Assembly (NCBI RefSeq): GCF_937616625.2
Contig: NC_065570.1
Span: forward strand, 70,211,665-70,275,664
From: Mercurialis annua
Taxonomy: Eukaryota > Streptophyta > Magnoliopsida > Malpighiales > Euphorbiaceae
Length of the DNA: 64,000 nucleotides
Direction: 5' to 3'
In this document: one piece after another, positions 46,875 to 60,073 of the stretch
Position numbering within the stretch: position 1 is the stretch's first letter
Layout of the letters: every line of letters starts with the position of its first letter
The notes under the pieces: model-generated
Databases searched by the model: none
What the model was told of the DNA's origin: nothing
What the model saw: the letters and a program-made list of their open reading frames with translations, nothing else
Made by a program: the position numbers and the translations under genes

Positions 46875-48187
46875 GGCCAAACCCATATTTGGGTCCCTAC
46901 ATTATAACCTTTTTTCAGAATAGGTCCCTACACTAAAAAAGTTTAAAAAATTTCCTTACATTATCAAAAAGATTTATTTTAAGTCCCTTGGTCATGACGA
47001 GTTAACGGAACGCAAACTCCGTTAAAAAGAAAACAAAATACCGGCATATAATAGCTTATGTGGCAAATAATACATAATTATTAAATAAAAATGATATTAA
47101 GTAGACCCAGTTTTATTACACATCACTCATTCCATATCTTTTCTTCTTTTCTACGAGATATCTTCTTCTTCTTCATTAAAATTTTCTTGACAGATGTTGA
47201 AAATTGCGTCGTCGTTTGGCTTCATTTGCTAATTTGGCTCTGAGTTCATGTCATGGAGGATCGGAATAAGGTTGTGGGTATTAAGGATCAGTTTGCTAAG
47301 ATAAGTGCTGCTGATGGCGTTGGTGTTCGGGTGAGGGTTTTATGTAACTTTGTCATCTCCGCCATCTGCGCCTGTTTCTTTTGGGATTTTTAGCGGCGGC
47401 GGTGGAGGTGGTGTGCCTGAGAGCACTCTGGTGCCACCTGATCACTCTCCATTTTCTCTTCTCTGCGCCTCATTTATCACTGTCTAACTCCCATTTCCCC
47501 CTCTCATAAACTAATCACTATTGCTCCTCATTACCCCATCATAACCACTATTGATCCTCATTGATATATGATTTATATGAGTAATAATAGTTAATCTGGG
47601 AAAGGGTTCATATTTGTTAGATGGGAGAATATTTGATTGTATGAATGCAACTGCTTTTGTTTTTGAAAATGGAATCGGTTTATTCTGTAATTTCTACTTC
47701 TTCTGGTTTCATATGCTTATCTTCTAATTCATATGCTTATTGTAATTACATGTTTATGGCTAAGATTTGGTGTGAGTCTTGCTGGGTAATTAAAATTGTG
47801 TATTTGTGAAATGACTTCTTTAGATTATGATTGGAAGTTTGGCAGCGTGGTGGAGAAAATAAAGTTATCTGGTTTAGGGTGTTTGATGGAAGGAGATGAA
47901 ATGATATCAGAAAAGGGATTAATGGAAAAAAGTAGAAAAAGATCCTTAAAGGTATTTTAGATATTTTTAAGTACTAATGAGGTGGCATATATTTAACAAT
48001 TCACCAAACAGTTAAATAAAACCAGTCTCATAGTAAATCACGTGTATTTCACTTTCTGACGGATATTAACAGAAGGACCCAAATTAAAAAGTTTCTGATA
48101 GTGCAAGGAAAAATATTACACTTTTTTAATGTAGGGACTTATTTTAGAAAAACGTTATAGTGCAGGGATCCATATATGTGTTTGGCC
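46875..48187. mobile_element. 1.3-kb Mutator-like (pack-MULE-like) element with 9-bp TSD
   Basis: A 1313-base element is flanked by perfect 9-base repeats, TTATTTGTT, at 46866-46874 and 48188-48196. Inverted repeats exceed 100 bases: GGCCAAACCCATATTTGGGT on the left, and GGCCAAACACATATATGGAT when the right end is read on the other strand. The middle has higher GC and coding-like text: an ATG at 47253 opens MEDRNKVVGIKDQFAKIS, and near 47360 a frame reads SPPSAPVSFGIFSGGGGGG then VPESTLVPPDHSPFS. This looks like captured host exon material. No transposase is present. Confidence 0.85.
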
Positions 48188-49911
48188 TTATTTGTTATAT
48201 TTTTTTTATAAAAGATTCGTTGTCCTTTCTTTATATAATGTAAAGGGTTTGTCAGGTGGTTGAATTAGACGGTATGACTATAGGCATTGAAAAATTTAAC
48301 AGAGGACTATTGGCAAACAGTTGATAGTTCAACTTTTCTTAAATTTTATTTTTTTTAATATATTTTATTATATATGTTTCTCATAAAATTATATATATAA
48401 TTAATAAATATATTATTATTTTCAACCCTCAATTAAAACTACAACCCCTCACCTTATGTCTCCACCAATGTCTAGGCCTGAATTGACAGCATTGCTTATA
48501 CCATCGGGAAAGTTGAAATTTAAGACTTTTTACAATTCTAATAAAAAACACAAGTATTTTTATAAATTTAACTTAAACTTAGCCAATTCAAGATCCACCA
48601 AAATTCCAAAATCTAAGCATTATCTATCCAGGGCTACGTTTATCTTTCTAAAGCTAAAACCTAATCTCTTAGTTCTATTTCAATAAATTGATCCTTATAA
48701 GTAACATGTTGGATCTTTTTAATATGGTTTGCAGTGTAATTTAGGGACTTTAAGTGTTGTTTGAAGCGATCCTTTCATTTGCTAAATATCATTTAGTAAT
48801 TACAGTCAAATCGTTGAAGTAGATTTGACAGATTAAATAGAAATACTTGAATAATGAATATAAATGGTACCACACCGTTAAATTTCTTTCTTAGATTCTA
48901 TTTCATTTATTTCCTCATTAAAATTGATTGATATTTGAATTCCAACCAAAATCATCAAAACCAAATCAACAGAACCAAACCAAAAATTATGGTTTAGAAT
49001 ATGAAAAGGTCTACATCGGATTAGACATTTCAACGGTGGTTGGCAAAGAATCGTCACCACCCACGTAATTACTTGTGCTCAATAAGCTACGGTTGAATAT
49101 AAGAGTTCTTAAGTCAGTTCTTTCCTCCTAATAAAAAATATCTAAACTGCAGTTTATAGTTATTTATATTTGGCTAAAAAGAGATCTAATTATGAACTGG
49201 ACCAACAATGAAAACAAACAAGGAAGAACCATCAGAAACCAAATTTGTATCCTCAAAGCAAAAGAAATTTGCTAATTTGGTCCGCATCATGGTTCGGGTC
49301 ATAAAGACCCACATCACTTGGTTCCTCCTTGGATTCAAAACCATTTACTTTTCCTTTTTTGCATCAAAATAAATACTACAGAATGGATTTCAATGAAGCA
49401 AAAACTGATCCGAAGAGAAAAGGAGGGCTCAGATATATATATAAAATGGGTAAATAGTAGATTATCAGCACAGATAAATCAGAGTGGTGCATGACTAGTT
49501 CTCATCACCGCCCCCAGACAACAAATCAGTTTTGCAAGCTTCAAATTAGAACAAATAAAATTATGAATTTTTTAAAAAAAATGATACTAATGAAAAGATA
49601 AGGAAACAGAGATGGAAAACTGAAATCTATTCTTAGAATAAGATTAAGAAGATGGCGATAGCCACTATATATACAATAACAAACAACGCATCTCAGAAAC
49701 CCTAATTTTTGCTCAGCTTCGCCTCCTTCATTTCCTTTTTGACGTTGTTGCCCCTCTTTTATCTCTTTTTCGACGTTTTTGCCCTTCTTCTTGAATAAAG
49801 CCTTTTGTTGTGTCATGTGTGCTAAAGCCCAACTTTTAAAATTTATTAATATATCTTAATAACTTCAAAAATTTGTTTGAAAATAATCAACTAATTCATT
49901 CATTTAAAATA

Positions 49912-50189
49912 CTTTTTCCGTCCCAATAGAGTTGTTTATTTTGTTATTATCACATATTTTAAAAAAACAAAATTAATATTATGAATTTTTATAATTTTTT
50001 ATCTGCTTTTCTTAATGTACCCTTATATTATGTAGCCTTCACTTTCAATTTCGTTATAAATATTACTCTATTAGCAGATTTTAAATAAGAGCAACATAAA
50101 AAATAAATTAAATAATTATAATTTTTTAAAAATAGATAAGAGTTTAATTTTTTATATAAAAATAGATAATTTTATTGAGACGGAAGGAG
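49912..50189. mobile_element. Stowaway-type MITE with TA duplication
   Basis: The element starts CTTTTTCCGTCCCAATAGAG and ends with GAGACGGAAGGAG. TA is duplicated on both sides (49910-49911 and 50190-50191). The 278-base length, TA target and CCGTCCC ends are typical of Tc1/mariner Stowaway MITEs. Confidence 0.85.
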
Positions 50190-50678
50190 TAGTTTTTTCT
50201 CATCGTAAACGCAATTGAAAAGTTTATTGCAACGTCAACTTATTTAAAGGTAGAAATAACAAAACAAAGTCTTTGAATACCCAAGTAAAAAAGAAGGGCA
50301 GAATTTCGTGGGATTGAGTTCAAACGTATAAATCATCATATTGTTGAATATACAATAGAATTGTTTTCTCAAATCCAAGAGTTGAAGAGTGTTACTATAT
50401 CTAAAACACCTATACATTTATAGTAAGATTTAAGTCAGCTTCCATTGTCGAACATCTCTGTAGTATCTTCTCTGGTGCGTTTTATCAGTTAGAAATATAT
50501 CAAAGATTGAGCATGTCCCCAAATTCGTCACCCTTGATAACAAATGAGGAACTGGGACAAGGAAATTGTGGATATTAACACTCACCAACAACGTTGATGT
50601 TGTTGTCTTTCAAACCGAAACCAATGATGAATCCAAATCGCCATTTGAATTTTACTCCAAATATGCAGCATCAAAATA

Positions 50679-53600
50679 TCATCTGCCGGTTCTTGACCTT
50701 GATACAGAAGATTTCGGTTGATTATGAGGTCTCTTACTATTAGTCAACCCGCTGTCACTGACACTCCCTTCAATAAGGTTAGCGTGCGCTTCAGAAAATT
50801 CCCCCGTCCATGAATTCAAGGGTACAAGATAATTGTCATCCTTTGAGTTCCTTTTCCGCTCCTCGTGGCGTTTCATATTTTCAGAGATCTGATGGAAGGT
50901 TCTATTTATTTTTGCTATTCCCCTTTCCACCGGCTCCACAACGTGTGAAACTGTGTACTTCATGTCATCAACAATCTGGAAGCATGGCAAAGAACATGTC
51001 AGCATACAGGGAAATATGAAGAAAGCAAGTGGGGCAATGGTGTGCCAGTGCCATAGTATCTCACAATTTCACCGCTACCGACGACCACATCACGAACACT
51101 CTGGGGGAAATTCAATCGCTTTTCTCGCTCATCATGACGAGCTAGTCCTATCTTACTGTAGCTTTCACAATCATGGACCTCCTCGGGATCTAATGGTGAT
51201 CCTAGAGATGCATAGTCAGCCATCACAGCTACATTGCGAACACATCTCTCTCCACGCTTGTATGGAACAGCAGGGAACACATAAAGATGCACTACAGCTG
51301 CGATACCCATCTGTTTCAACAAATTTAAAACCAGCAACTTCAATTTTTAGAGATAAGACGACATATTTTCATAATATATGTTTCACCAGAAATAACAGTG
51401 TATAAATAACTTAAACATATTGGGCAAACTTAATGCACCAATGCTTCTTTTTTTTGTGTTGATGCGTATATTTACAAGAAAATGTTTCCTCTTAAATAAT
51501 ATAACTAGACATTGCATGGTTGTATTAGTTCCACAAATGAGATTCATCTAAAAGGAACAACAGTAATTAGATGGACAGTCATAAATGAATTAATGATCCA
51601 CATTTCAACGACAATTACTCACACTGCTCAAGTGCCCAGTAAGAAAAATCTTTCAACATTCAGTTTCAGGACAACATAACTAATCAGGCTTTTTCATGCA
51701 ACTTGAAATGGACATTGGGTTTAAAGACTTACTAAAGTAAATAAAATAACTAATATGACAATAAAATCACATCAGAACTCCTTTTTTCCAAATAAGTATG
51801 TTTAGTATTCTCCTGCGCACACTCCCACTAAATCAGCTGATGAAATTATAAAAAATCACTTGCAGACAGGATAAGCCTCTAGAAAATTATCACGCATGAC
51901 TAAATGGTATGATATACTTATGAAATTTAAATAAAAATTCAAATGAAAATATGCTCAGAGAAAAGGAAATAAATTTGGTTTATTCTGCCACAAAATTCAG
52001 GTATGGATAGTTAGCTACAGACCTCTATACAGATGATGTAGTCTTGAACACGTGTTTTCAGTTCCTGAGCTAAAGACCCTCTGAAAGCTCCCATTGAGAA
52101 AAGAAAAGCAACAGCAATACCTTGCCACCATGTCAGGAAAACTATCGACTTAAAAGTCAGAAACTTGGCCAATGGTTTAATCGGTGCTAACTTGTCTTTA
52201 ATGACAGAATAAAGCTGTACAAGGCAATAAAGGGCCCAAGTTTGACTGAAATTAAGAACAACCGCAAGGTATGGATAGCTGCAAGTAAGTCAAATTTATG
52301 TCACACATAAATTCACAAACAGAACTACAATCAAAAAATTAATAAATAAAGTTAGCTTCATTTGATATCATTTAACATGTTGTGAGAGAAGAGAAGGGAA
52401 TCCTAGTGAAACGCAATAAAGCCTGCAAGACCTAGTAATCTAGTATTCTGGTTGCCCACATATGCAGCAATGCAAGTATGGTTAGAAATAAAATAAAATA
52501 ATCAAAATGTACCTTTTAAGGTGCAGACAAAGGTACGAAAGAGAACTTACCCATATCTCCAGTCAAATTTTCCTTCTCCATAAACCCCAAAAGCCTGAAG
52601 AACCATTGCTAATAGTGCACAGATCATCTTCAATATCATCTGGACAGTTTATCTTTCATAAGCATTTAGCACTTTAAAGGGCCAATTTCAAACAAAGAAA
52701 AAAATATTGATTTAGAAAAGGCACAACATACATATTGCACAATGCCAACTTTCACTGCATAATAGAAGTCAGGACCAAGTTGCCAATCCCTCAAAAAACA
52801 GTTCAATGGAAAGGGATGCTCCACAACTCCATATGAATATGACTCCTCCAAAAGAGGCATACTAGAAGTGATTACGCTCTGACTTTCCATAAACTCAATT
52901 GTACTTTCCTCCCCTCCTTAAAGAAGAAAAGTTAATTGTCAGAACAAGGGGTATGAAAATCTACAGAATGAAAAAAATAAAACAACAAATGGAAATACCT
53001 AAGCAGGCTATCAGATATCTCTCAAAGCAATACAATGCAAAAGCTTCATAACAGTCCCTAATTGCTTCACAGTTGAATGCAGAACTGGAATCCAACAATG
53101 ATAAAAACTGCCCAAGAAAAATTCATCAAAAAATTACATAATTCCTACACAGAAAGGATGTGGATTATGATCTATAATACTCTACACAAACATTAATCCC
53201 AAAACTTGTATGGCGCTGGTCTATCACATGACATGTAAAAAAAGTTTCCCCAGAAAACATTCTACAATTAATTTTGTAATTTCCTATTATGATCTACAAT
53301 ATCATAAGCAAGCATCAACCTGAATACTTGCATGGAATTGGTCTACCATATTTAAAGTATTTCCAGTGGAACTGCTCAAGCCCCACAAGCAAGACACCTT
53401 AATCTAATCATTTGATTAGTAGCATACTAATACAATCTCTCCAGCTTCAATGTAATGATCTCTGAAAGCAACTTCATAATTAATGCTAAAAACCATTGCT
53501 TACTGGTTAGGAAATGTGAATGCCCCCTGCCCACAACCGAAAACAGGCACACCAATACACCCCTAAGACATGATTAGCCATATTTCTGAGTTCTGAATCA

Positions 53601-54427
53601 ACCAATGCATTAGCTATACATCTAAGTTCTGATTCAATTCAAATTCTTTGGTAACATCTTGAACAATCTACTAGCTAACAATGTGGAGAGCAACTACTTC
53701 AAAGGATAAAACTAATCTGTAAATTTTCAAATAGCATAGTGCGAAATAAAAAGCCATCCTTGACCAATTACAATCATACAAAATGATCCATTTGGCACAA
53801 AAAGAGCACATGTATTACTTCAGCACAGGGTTAAAAAAAGCTACAAATTGCGCAGTAGAGTCCACAAGTTACAAATTGGCGCAAGAAAATCAATCACATT
53901 AAAGTAGAGTCTACAAAGATCCTAAAGATATTTCAAGGTTGAGAAAAACACAAACAGGGAGGAAAGGGAAGGAAATAAGATAGATTGTTCTGTCATACCG
54001 ATTCAAGAGCGTAAACAGGAACCATCAGAATGAGTCCAATAAGAAATTTTTGCTCCTGAAAATTTGAATTTATGCTATTAGTTACAATTTCATGGTCACA
54101 AACAGAACAACCTTAAAGTACATAAACGAATTTTAAGCGTAGCCCAATAATTAAATACAATCAAACAAAGCCTAGAAACTTAAAGCTACACAACGAAGTA
54201 TGAGAACAAACCTCAGGCTGATTATAAGCAGCTAAATGCTCAAATATAAGGTACATGGATAGGAAAATAGCAACGATCACAAATATGCTAGCACTGAAGA
54301 TCGGCCAGCTGATATTTCCAACCAACTCTGCATCCAAATATGACGTCCACACTTCCACCGAACTCCTTGTGGACTGAACCAGAGTAAAAAGAAAAAACAA
54401 AGAATAAAAAGATCCCCTCCATCCCAT
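50679..54427 (-). CDS. LAZ1: LAZ1-type DUF300 membrane protein
   Basis: Eight coding exons on the minus strand, 54212-54427, 53999-54055, 52999-53107, 52732-52916, 52551-52639, 52023-52278, 51065-51310 and 50679-50975, give 484 residues, the usual family length. A signal-like N-terminus and several transmembrane helices lie in the first 300 residues. They include the blocks NQPEEQKFLIGLILMVPVYA, IRDCYEAFALYCFERYLIAC, GGEESTIEF and TWWQGIAVAFLFSMG. A cytosolic tail follows, with VEPVERGIAKINRTFHQISE. DUF300 proteins are related to the organic solute transporter alpha/TMEM184 group. Arabidopsis LAZ1 was found as a suppressor of acd11 cell death and acts at vacuolar and endocytic membranes. Whether this is LAZ1 itself or its close homologue cannot be decided here. 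A 5' UTR intron is likely, with a donor CTTTG|GTAAGC near 55258. Confidence 0.92.
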
Positions 54428-57400
54428 GGAGCAGGACTACAAATCGAGCACTACTATAGTCAGAAAAAATGGCTGGCTTAATAATCGTCAAGTACGCAAC
54501 CACTTCAAAGAAATCGTATTATTGCTCGAGCATGCTGCATCCACCCAAAATGAATACATTTGTTGTTTTCTATCCAAGGTGTTTGATTGATCTTTCTAAC
54601 CACTCAGCTGCAACAGTTAAAAAGTAAAACCACCTTCAGTTTCTTGCCATAGAAAAGTCTAACAACCAGTCAATACAGAACTATTGGCTAATTGACCAAT
54701 ACAAAACAGTAAAACAAAAACCTTATTTCAATCTGAACAGCGTTATTAATAATACTGAACCATTTAATACATCATGCCCATCATTACTAAATTCAAATAG
54801 ACTATCTTAGCACAAAAGGCTTCATATAGAATACAAAAAGAATACACGGGGATTACATTTTTAATCAAAAGACTCAACAACTGCTAAACCCATAAGCGTA
54901 TCAATCCAAATTTTTCCTACCTTTACAAAACATTTACTTACAATACAATACAACCTCATTCTATGCATCAATGTCATTTCAAAGAAAAAAGTGGCATATA
55001 CCGAACCCTAAAGGGGCATGATTGTATAATTAAAATAAACCTACATTGCCAATGAAAGAATGCTATAAAACAATTACAAAGTTTAGATAATCAATTAGAA
55101 GGAAAAAATGAGGTTCAAATGTCTGAATAATTAGGGTTTATACCAGGTTGTCGTTGTCAAAATTTTCTAGGGAAAATCTGAGATTGTTTGGATGAAATTT
55201 TCTTGAGAAAGTAATTTTTGAAATAAAAAGAAGGAAAAGGAAACTGGTTTTTGCTTACCAAAGCAAAACTAGAATATCATAGAAGTTTGTTTCTTGTAAA
55301 AGAGGAAAGGTTAATTTCACGGTGAGGCTGCGTATACGACAATCACAGGCGAAGTGTTAACCGTTCGATTGCAATCGTTTGTGGTTATGGGCCCCGCGGA
55401 TAGGCGATAGTCGGTTGGGTTTAATTTTGTTTTTTTGATCAGGTGTTGATGCGTGGTGGTAGTAGTGGTGATTAGTGGCAGTGACGATGGCGGTTCTTGA
55501 CGGGCTGTGGTGTTTTAGGATAAAAAAAAATTATATCTAATTTATTTTATTTTTAATGTGTAATCTGACTTGGCTGTAAGCTGAATATCCACGTAGGCAG
55601 TAACCGGTAGGTTAAGGAAGTTGAGGGAGTAACTACTGATATTTACCTAGCAGCCAACTCAAAACGGGTCAAGCTTTTTACCATACCAGAAGCAAATGTA
55701 TTCGACGTCGAAGTCAAAAAAAATGAAATCGGTTTTTTTTTTTAAAAAAAAATATACCTATTTAAATGTTTATTAGAAAATATACATCTGATTTATTTCA
55801 TTTATTTTCCATAATTAAAAAAATATCATTTATTTTCTTATCTCACACCATACAAAAAAAATTAAATTTTAACCCGGCAATTTTTAATCATATAAAGTGT
55901 TGTCATACAAAGTTCTTCTGTATTTTAGCAACGCATTATTTTTTTATGTTTTAACCGCAGTGTGCCTATTTATAATTTAGCCACACATATTTCATAAAAT
56001 TTCATATATTGTTTAACATGATTTTTTATTATTACTTACGAGAACCATTTGAGAAAAAGTGAAACGATATAAATTTTGTGAAAGTAAATAAATATCTTTG
56101 AAATATATATATAAAACAAATTGAAATGAGAATTATGAAACTTTATAAAACTAATTGAAATTAGAATCGTATTAAAACAATTTGAATTAAAATGAAATCT
56201 GCAAAAACAAATGAAAATGTATAACTATAAACTAATTGAAGCTTCTCTTTTTCAAAAAAAAAAAATTCCTCGAAAAGTTGAATCTATGAAAAAAAGGAGA
56301 ATAAAAGGATAAAATACCGAGAGAATCGATGATATGTAAATTATAGTTAAAAATAAAAAAAAAGTATGCTTTTGTAATTACTCCAAATTGGTTTAGGGTG
56401 AACTATACGTCGTTCGGCTTTTTTAGAACAAACATTATATCGTTTAACTTTTTTTTATCTTTCTAGACAAAACGACATTGTCGTTTGACTATTTTTTTCA
56501 AAAATAATTATTCAATCATTTTAAAAATAAAAATTCAACACTCAATGGTCTCGGAATGATAATTGAACAATCGCCCCACTTCACCCTATTCTAGTTCCAC
56601 TACTAAGAGCATCTCCAATGCACTCTCTAAATATATCAAACTTTTTAATTTAGAGAGTTTCATGCAAAATTTGAAATCCAATGGACTCTCCATAATTTAA
56701 ATTTAAAGAAGAGAGTGAGTTTGGCTCTCCACATGTGGAGAGTCAAATTCACTCTCTACTTCTTATCTTTTCAATAAAATTTCAAATTCAAAATATATAG
56801 ACTATCTTTTTATTTTTAAAAATATGTGTTTTGGTTTTATTTTAATATAAAAAATTATAGAAATAAAAATTACAATAAAAAAATAAATATAATAATTAAA
56901 TAAATTAATATTTATTGAATAAAACGTTATATTTAGAGAGTCTATTGTAGTAAAATTAAAAAATATGCTATTTATATGCAAGATACTCTCTATTTTATAA
57001 AATATGCTCTTTAAAATAGAGAGTATCATTGGGGATGCTCTAAATGTATTAAAAATTAAAGTGATACTAGAACCGGGGTTGTTGTTGGTGTAAAATTCAA
57101 TCTGTTGAACTGATTCAATAATCAATTAGATTATTAAATAAAATATTATATAAATATATAAATTAAAAATGAATTGGCAAGACTCAAGAGGATATTATTA
57201 ATTTTATATAATAAATTATAAAATCCAATAAATTAATAATTTTAGTAAATAGATTTTTACTCATCGTGCATGTTAATTGTGAAAGAATTTACTGGATAAT
57301 AATTACGCCTTAAGAAACTGTATTGACGTCTCTCAAAAAAAAAAAAAAACTGTATTGACTTAAAATCAAAAATTAAAATTAATTTTCGCAGCTTCTGCTA

Positions 57401-57493
57401 CCGCCACTGCTGCTTCTGCTTCTTCATCTACTTGGGTTTCAATTAAAAAAACATATTCAGAGATCATGAAATGAAAGCAAAGCAGTGAAGAAG
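54428..57493. other. Divergent region between LAZ1-type and GUX genes
   Basis: These 3 kb hold the LAZ1-type leader with a probable 5' UTR intron (about 54470-55255), both promoters and a Tourist-like MITE (56607-57040). The block 55320-55500 is the least AT-rich in the region and suits the LAZ1-type core promoter. Between 55540 and 56600 I saw only AT-rich sequence. Confidence 0.6.
56607..57040. mobile_element. PIF/Harbinger (Tourist-like) MITE with TAA duplication
   Basis: The ends are GAGCATCTCCAATGCACTCT and, on the other strand, GAGCATCCCCAATGATACTC. TAA is present flush on both sides (56604-56606 and 57041-57043), the 3-bp target of PIF/Harbinger. The 434-base element has further internal GAGAGTC-type repeats and CTCCACATGTGGAG, a perfect 14-base palindrome, near 56728. 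Confidence 0.75.
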
Positions 57494-60073
57494 ATGAGAG
57501 AATTATCATCATCATCTTCATCATCATTATCGTCCCCTATAGCTGCAGTAGAACCAAGACACCGACTCTCTTCTTCACTGTCAGTTACTCTTCTTTTTCA
57601 ATCACTAAGATCTACTTCTTACTCTATGCTTTACTAAATCAGTCTTCTCTTTTATTTCATTTTATTGAATTTTATGCGACTTTAATTTGCTGAATAATGT
57701 GTTTATTATGATTTATGGCGCAGAGAGGAGACTAATAATAATAGTAATGGCAGTAACAGTAATAGAAGGAAGTTGTTGTTAAGGGAGAAGGGTTTCAGAG
57801 ATGTTGAAAAGGCAATTTCAGGTTCTTTCCAGTACAGGAATTTCAACTGCAAGATTTATAAGCTGAAATTTCTTGTGCTTCTGGTAATTGCTTTCGGAAC
57901 TTTGTTCACTTTCTTTCACTCTCCAGCTGTTTACATTGCAGATCACCGTTCCGCGTCTCGGTCTACTAGGTATATTTATTTGTTTACCTTCAATTTTATG
58001 ATGTGGATGTATTTCGGAAGTCGAGAAAATGCGATACTCTAGTCGAATGTGTGTTGTAAGTGTATGTGTTTTGTATGCAGATCGAGTTACCTGTGGATAA
58101 AAGAGGATGCTTATGATACTCGTTATGTCTCAACTGCGGATGTCGACTGGGATCAGATTACTGATATTATAGATATGCTTAATGATACTAGTGATTATCA
58201 GGGCATTGCATTGTTGAACTTTAATGACAGTGAGATTGGTAGTTGGAATCAGCTGTTACCTGATATTGAGCATGTTGTTCTACACCTTGACCCTGTTGGA
58301 ATGGATGTTACATGGGAATCTCTGTATCCAGAATGGATAGATGAAGAAGAGGATTTTGAGGTTCCTACTTGTCCTTTGCTGCCTAAGCTTAAAGTTCCTG
58401 GGAAACCTCGTATTGATGTTATTGCCGTTAAGCTTCCATGTGATAAGGCGGGAAGATGGTCGAGGGATGTGGCTCGTCTGCATCTGCAGCTTGCAGCAGC
58501 AAGTCTTGCTGGTTCTGGTAAAAGTTATCATCCGGTTCGTGTACTTCTGGTTAGCGACTGCTTCCCAACTCCAAATCTGTTTACTTGCAAGGAACTCGTT
58601 TTGCATGAAGGGAATTTATGGCTGTACGAACCCAAACTCAATAGGTTGCGAGAATTGGCACAGCTCCCTGTAGGATCCTGTGAACTTGCAGTTCCTCTCA
58701 AGGCTAAAGGTCAGATTTCAAGTTTTTATGTGCTGTTTATCTTTCTCATTTCTTCTCTAGTCGTGGTCAGTGCTGAACAAGTTCAAAAGATTGTGTTCCC
58801 TTCTGTTTTCATATGCTTCTAGATTATCTTGGTTCAGTGAGTTTAGATTTATTTAGTTGAATATTTTGGTCTAGTGCATTTGCCCTTTGTTAAAATTATT
58901 GAAGCTTACATCTGTGAAATGGGATGCCAAGAAGGCGAATCAATTGCTTGAATAATTTTGTATTTTTATGATTCTTATCTGCAAATAGCTTTCATAATGC
59001 CAAATGCAAAAGAAGGACTAACTCGATATCTGTCAACAGATAACTTTTACTCAGGAAGAGCAAGCAGAGAAGCATATGCAACAGTCCTGCATTCTGCACA
59101 CCTCTATGTTTGTGGGGCAATTACTGCTGCTCAGAGTATCCGCATGACTGGTTCAACGCGGGATCTTGTGATACTGGTAGATGAAACCATTAGCGAGTAT
59201 CATAGAGGGGGATTGGAGGCTGCAGGGTGGAAGCTTCATACAATCCAAAGAATCAGAAACCCCAAAGCTGAACGAGATGCCTACAATGAGTGGAACTATA
59301 GCAAATTCCGTCTATGGCAGTTAACAGATTATGACAAGATTATTTTCATTGATGCTGACCTGCTAATACTGAGAAATATTGATTTCTTGTTTGAGATGCC
59401 TGAAATAACTGCTATAGGAAATAATGCCACACTCTTCAATTCAGGAATCATGGTAATCGAACCATCAAATTGTACATTCCGGTTGCTTATGGATCACATC
59501 AATGAGATAGAGTCATACAATGGAGGAGACCAAGGTTACCTAAACGAAATTTTCACATGGTGGCACCGGATTCCAAAACACATGAACTTCTTGAAACATT
59601 ACTGGGAGGGAGACGAGGAAGAGAAGAAACAAAAGAAAACTCGTCTTTTTGGAGCCGATCCTCCAATCCTATATGTGATCCACTATCTGGGCACTAAACC
59701 ATGGTTATGCTTCCGAGATTACGACTGCAACTGGAATGTGGACATTTTGCAGGAGTTTGCCAGTGATGTAGCTCACAAAACATGGTGGAAGGTGCACGAC
59801 GCTATGCCCGAAAACTTGCATAAGTACTGTTTGCTTAGGTCGAAGCAGAAGGCTGCATTGGAATGGGATAGAAGGGAAGCTGAGAAAGGTAATTACACAA
59901 ATGGACATTGGAAAATAAAGATTCAAGACAAACGGTTAGAAACTTGCTTTGAAGATTTCTGCTTCTGGGAAAGTATGTTGTGGCATTGGGGTGACAAGAA
60001 CTGGACAGATAATGCTACTGTTACACTATCACCTCCTGATCAACTTGCCACTGTATCTCTCTCAGCTTTATAG
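57494..60073 (+). CDS. GUX: Glucuronosyltransferase, GUX/PGSIP family (GT8)
   Basis: Four exons, 57494-57579, 57724-57969, 58081-58709 and 59040-60073, give 664 residues. A Ser-rich N-terminus precedes one transmembrane anchor (about 77-93), so it is a type II Golgi protein. The stem region carries LWIKEDAYDTRY and PCDKAGRWSRDVARLHLQLA. The GT8 domain has REAYATVLHSAHLYVCGAI, then FIDADLLILRNID with the metal-binding DAD (425-427), NGGDQGYLNEIF and HYLGTKPWLCFRDYDCNW. GUX enzymes add glucuronic acid to xylan in secondary and primary walls. I chose the acceptor at 59039/59040 because it gives PLKAK then DNFYSGRAS, as in relatives. Two other in-frame acceptors (58988/58989 and 59054/59055) are possible. 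The split start of exon 2 (57724) depends on a GTCAGT donor at 57580. Confidence 0.92.
57507..57531 (+). repeat. Serine-codon microsatellite in GUX exon 1
   Basis: A run of TCA and TCT codons encodes a stretch of serines directly after MREL. It lies in the cytosolic tail of the predicted Golgi protein, where length variation would be tolerated. Confidence 0.7.

Larger units (their letters stand above)
44989..50678. other. Transposon-rich intergenic tract
   Basis: About 5.7 kb with no supportable gene. It starts with the promoter of the pathogen-related gene. It then holds a half-repeat near 45570-45960 with ACTCTCACTTAAGAGAGTGAG, a probable LINE 3' end (46190-46565), a Mutator-like element (46875-48187) and a Stowaway MITE (49912-50189). 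A stretch at 49680-49810 is pyrimidine-rich, with repeated GACGTT and TTGCCC; no gene start was confirmed there. The last few hundred bases are probably LAZ1 3' UTR. Confidence 0.6.

Noticed and set aside
49541..49816. 91-codon minus-strand frame, Lys/Glu/Gln-rich at its start
   Set aside because: The charge pattern comes from a pyrimidine-rich repeat. There is no domain and no supporting exon. It could be a fragment of an unknown gene, but the evidence is too thin.
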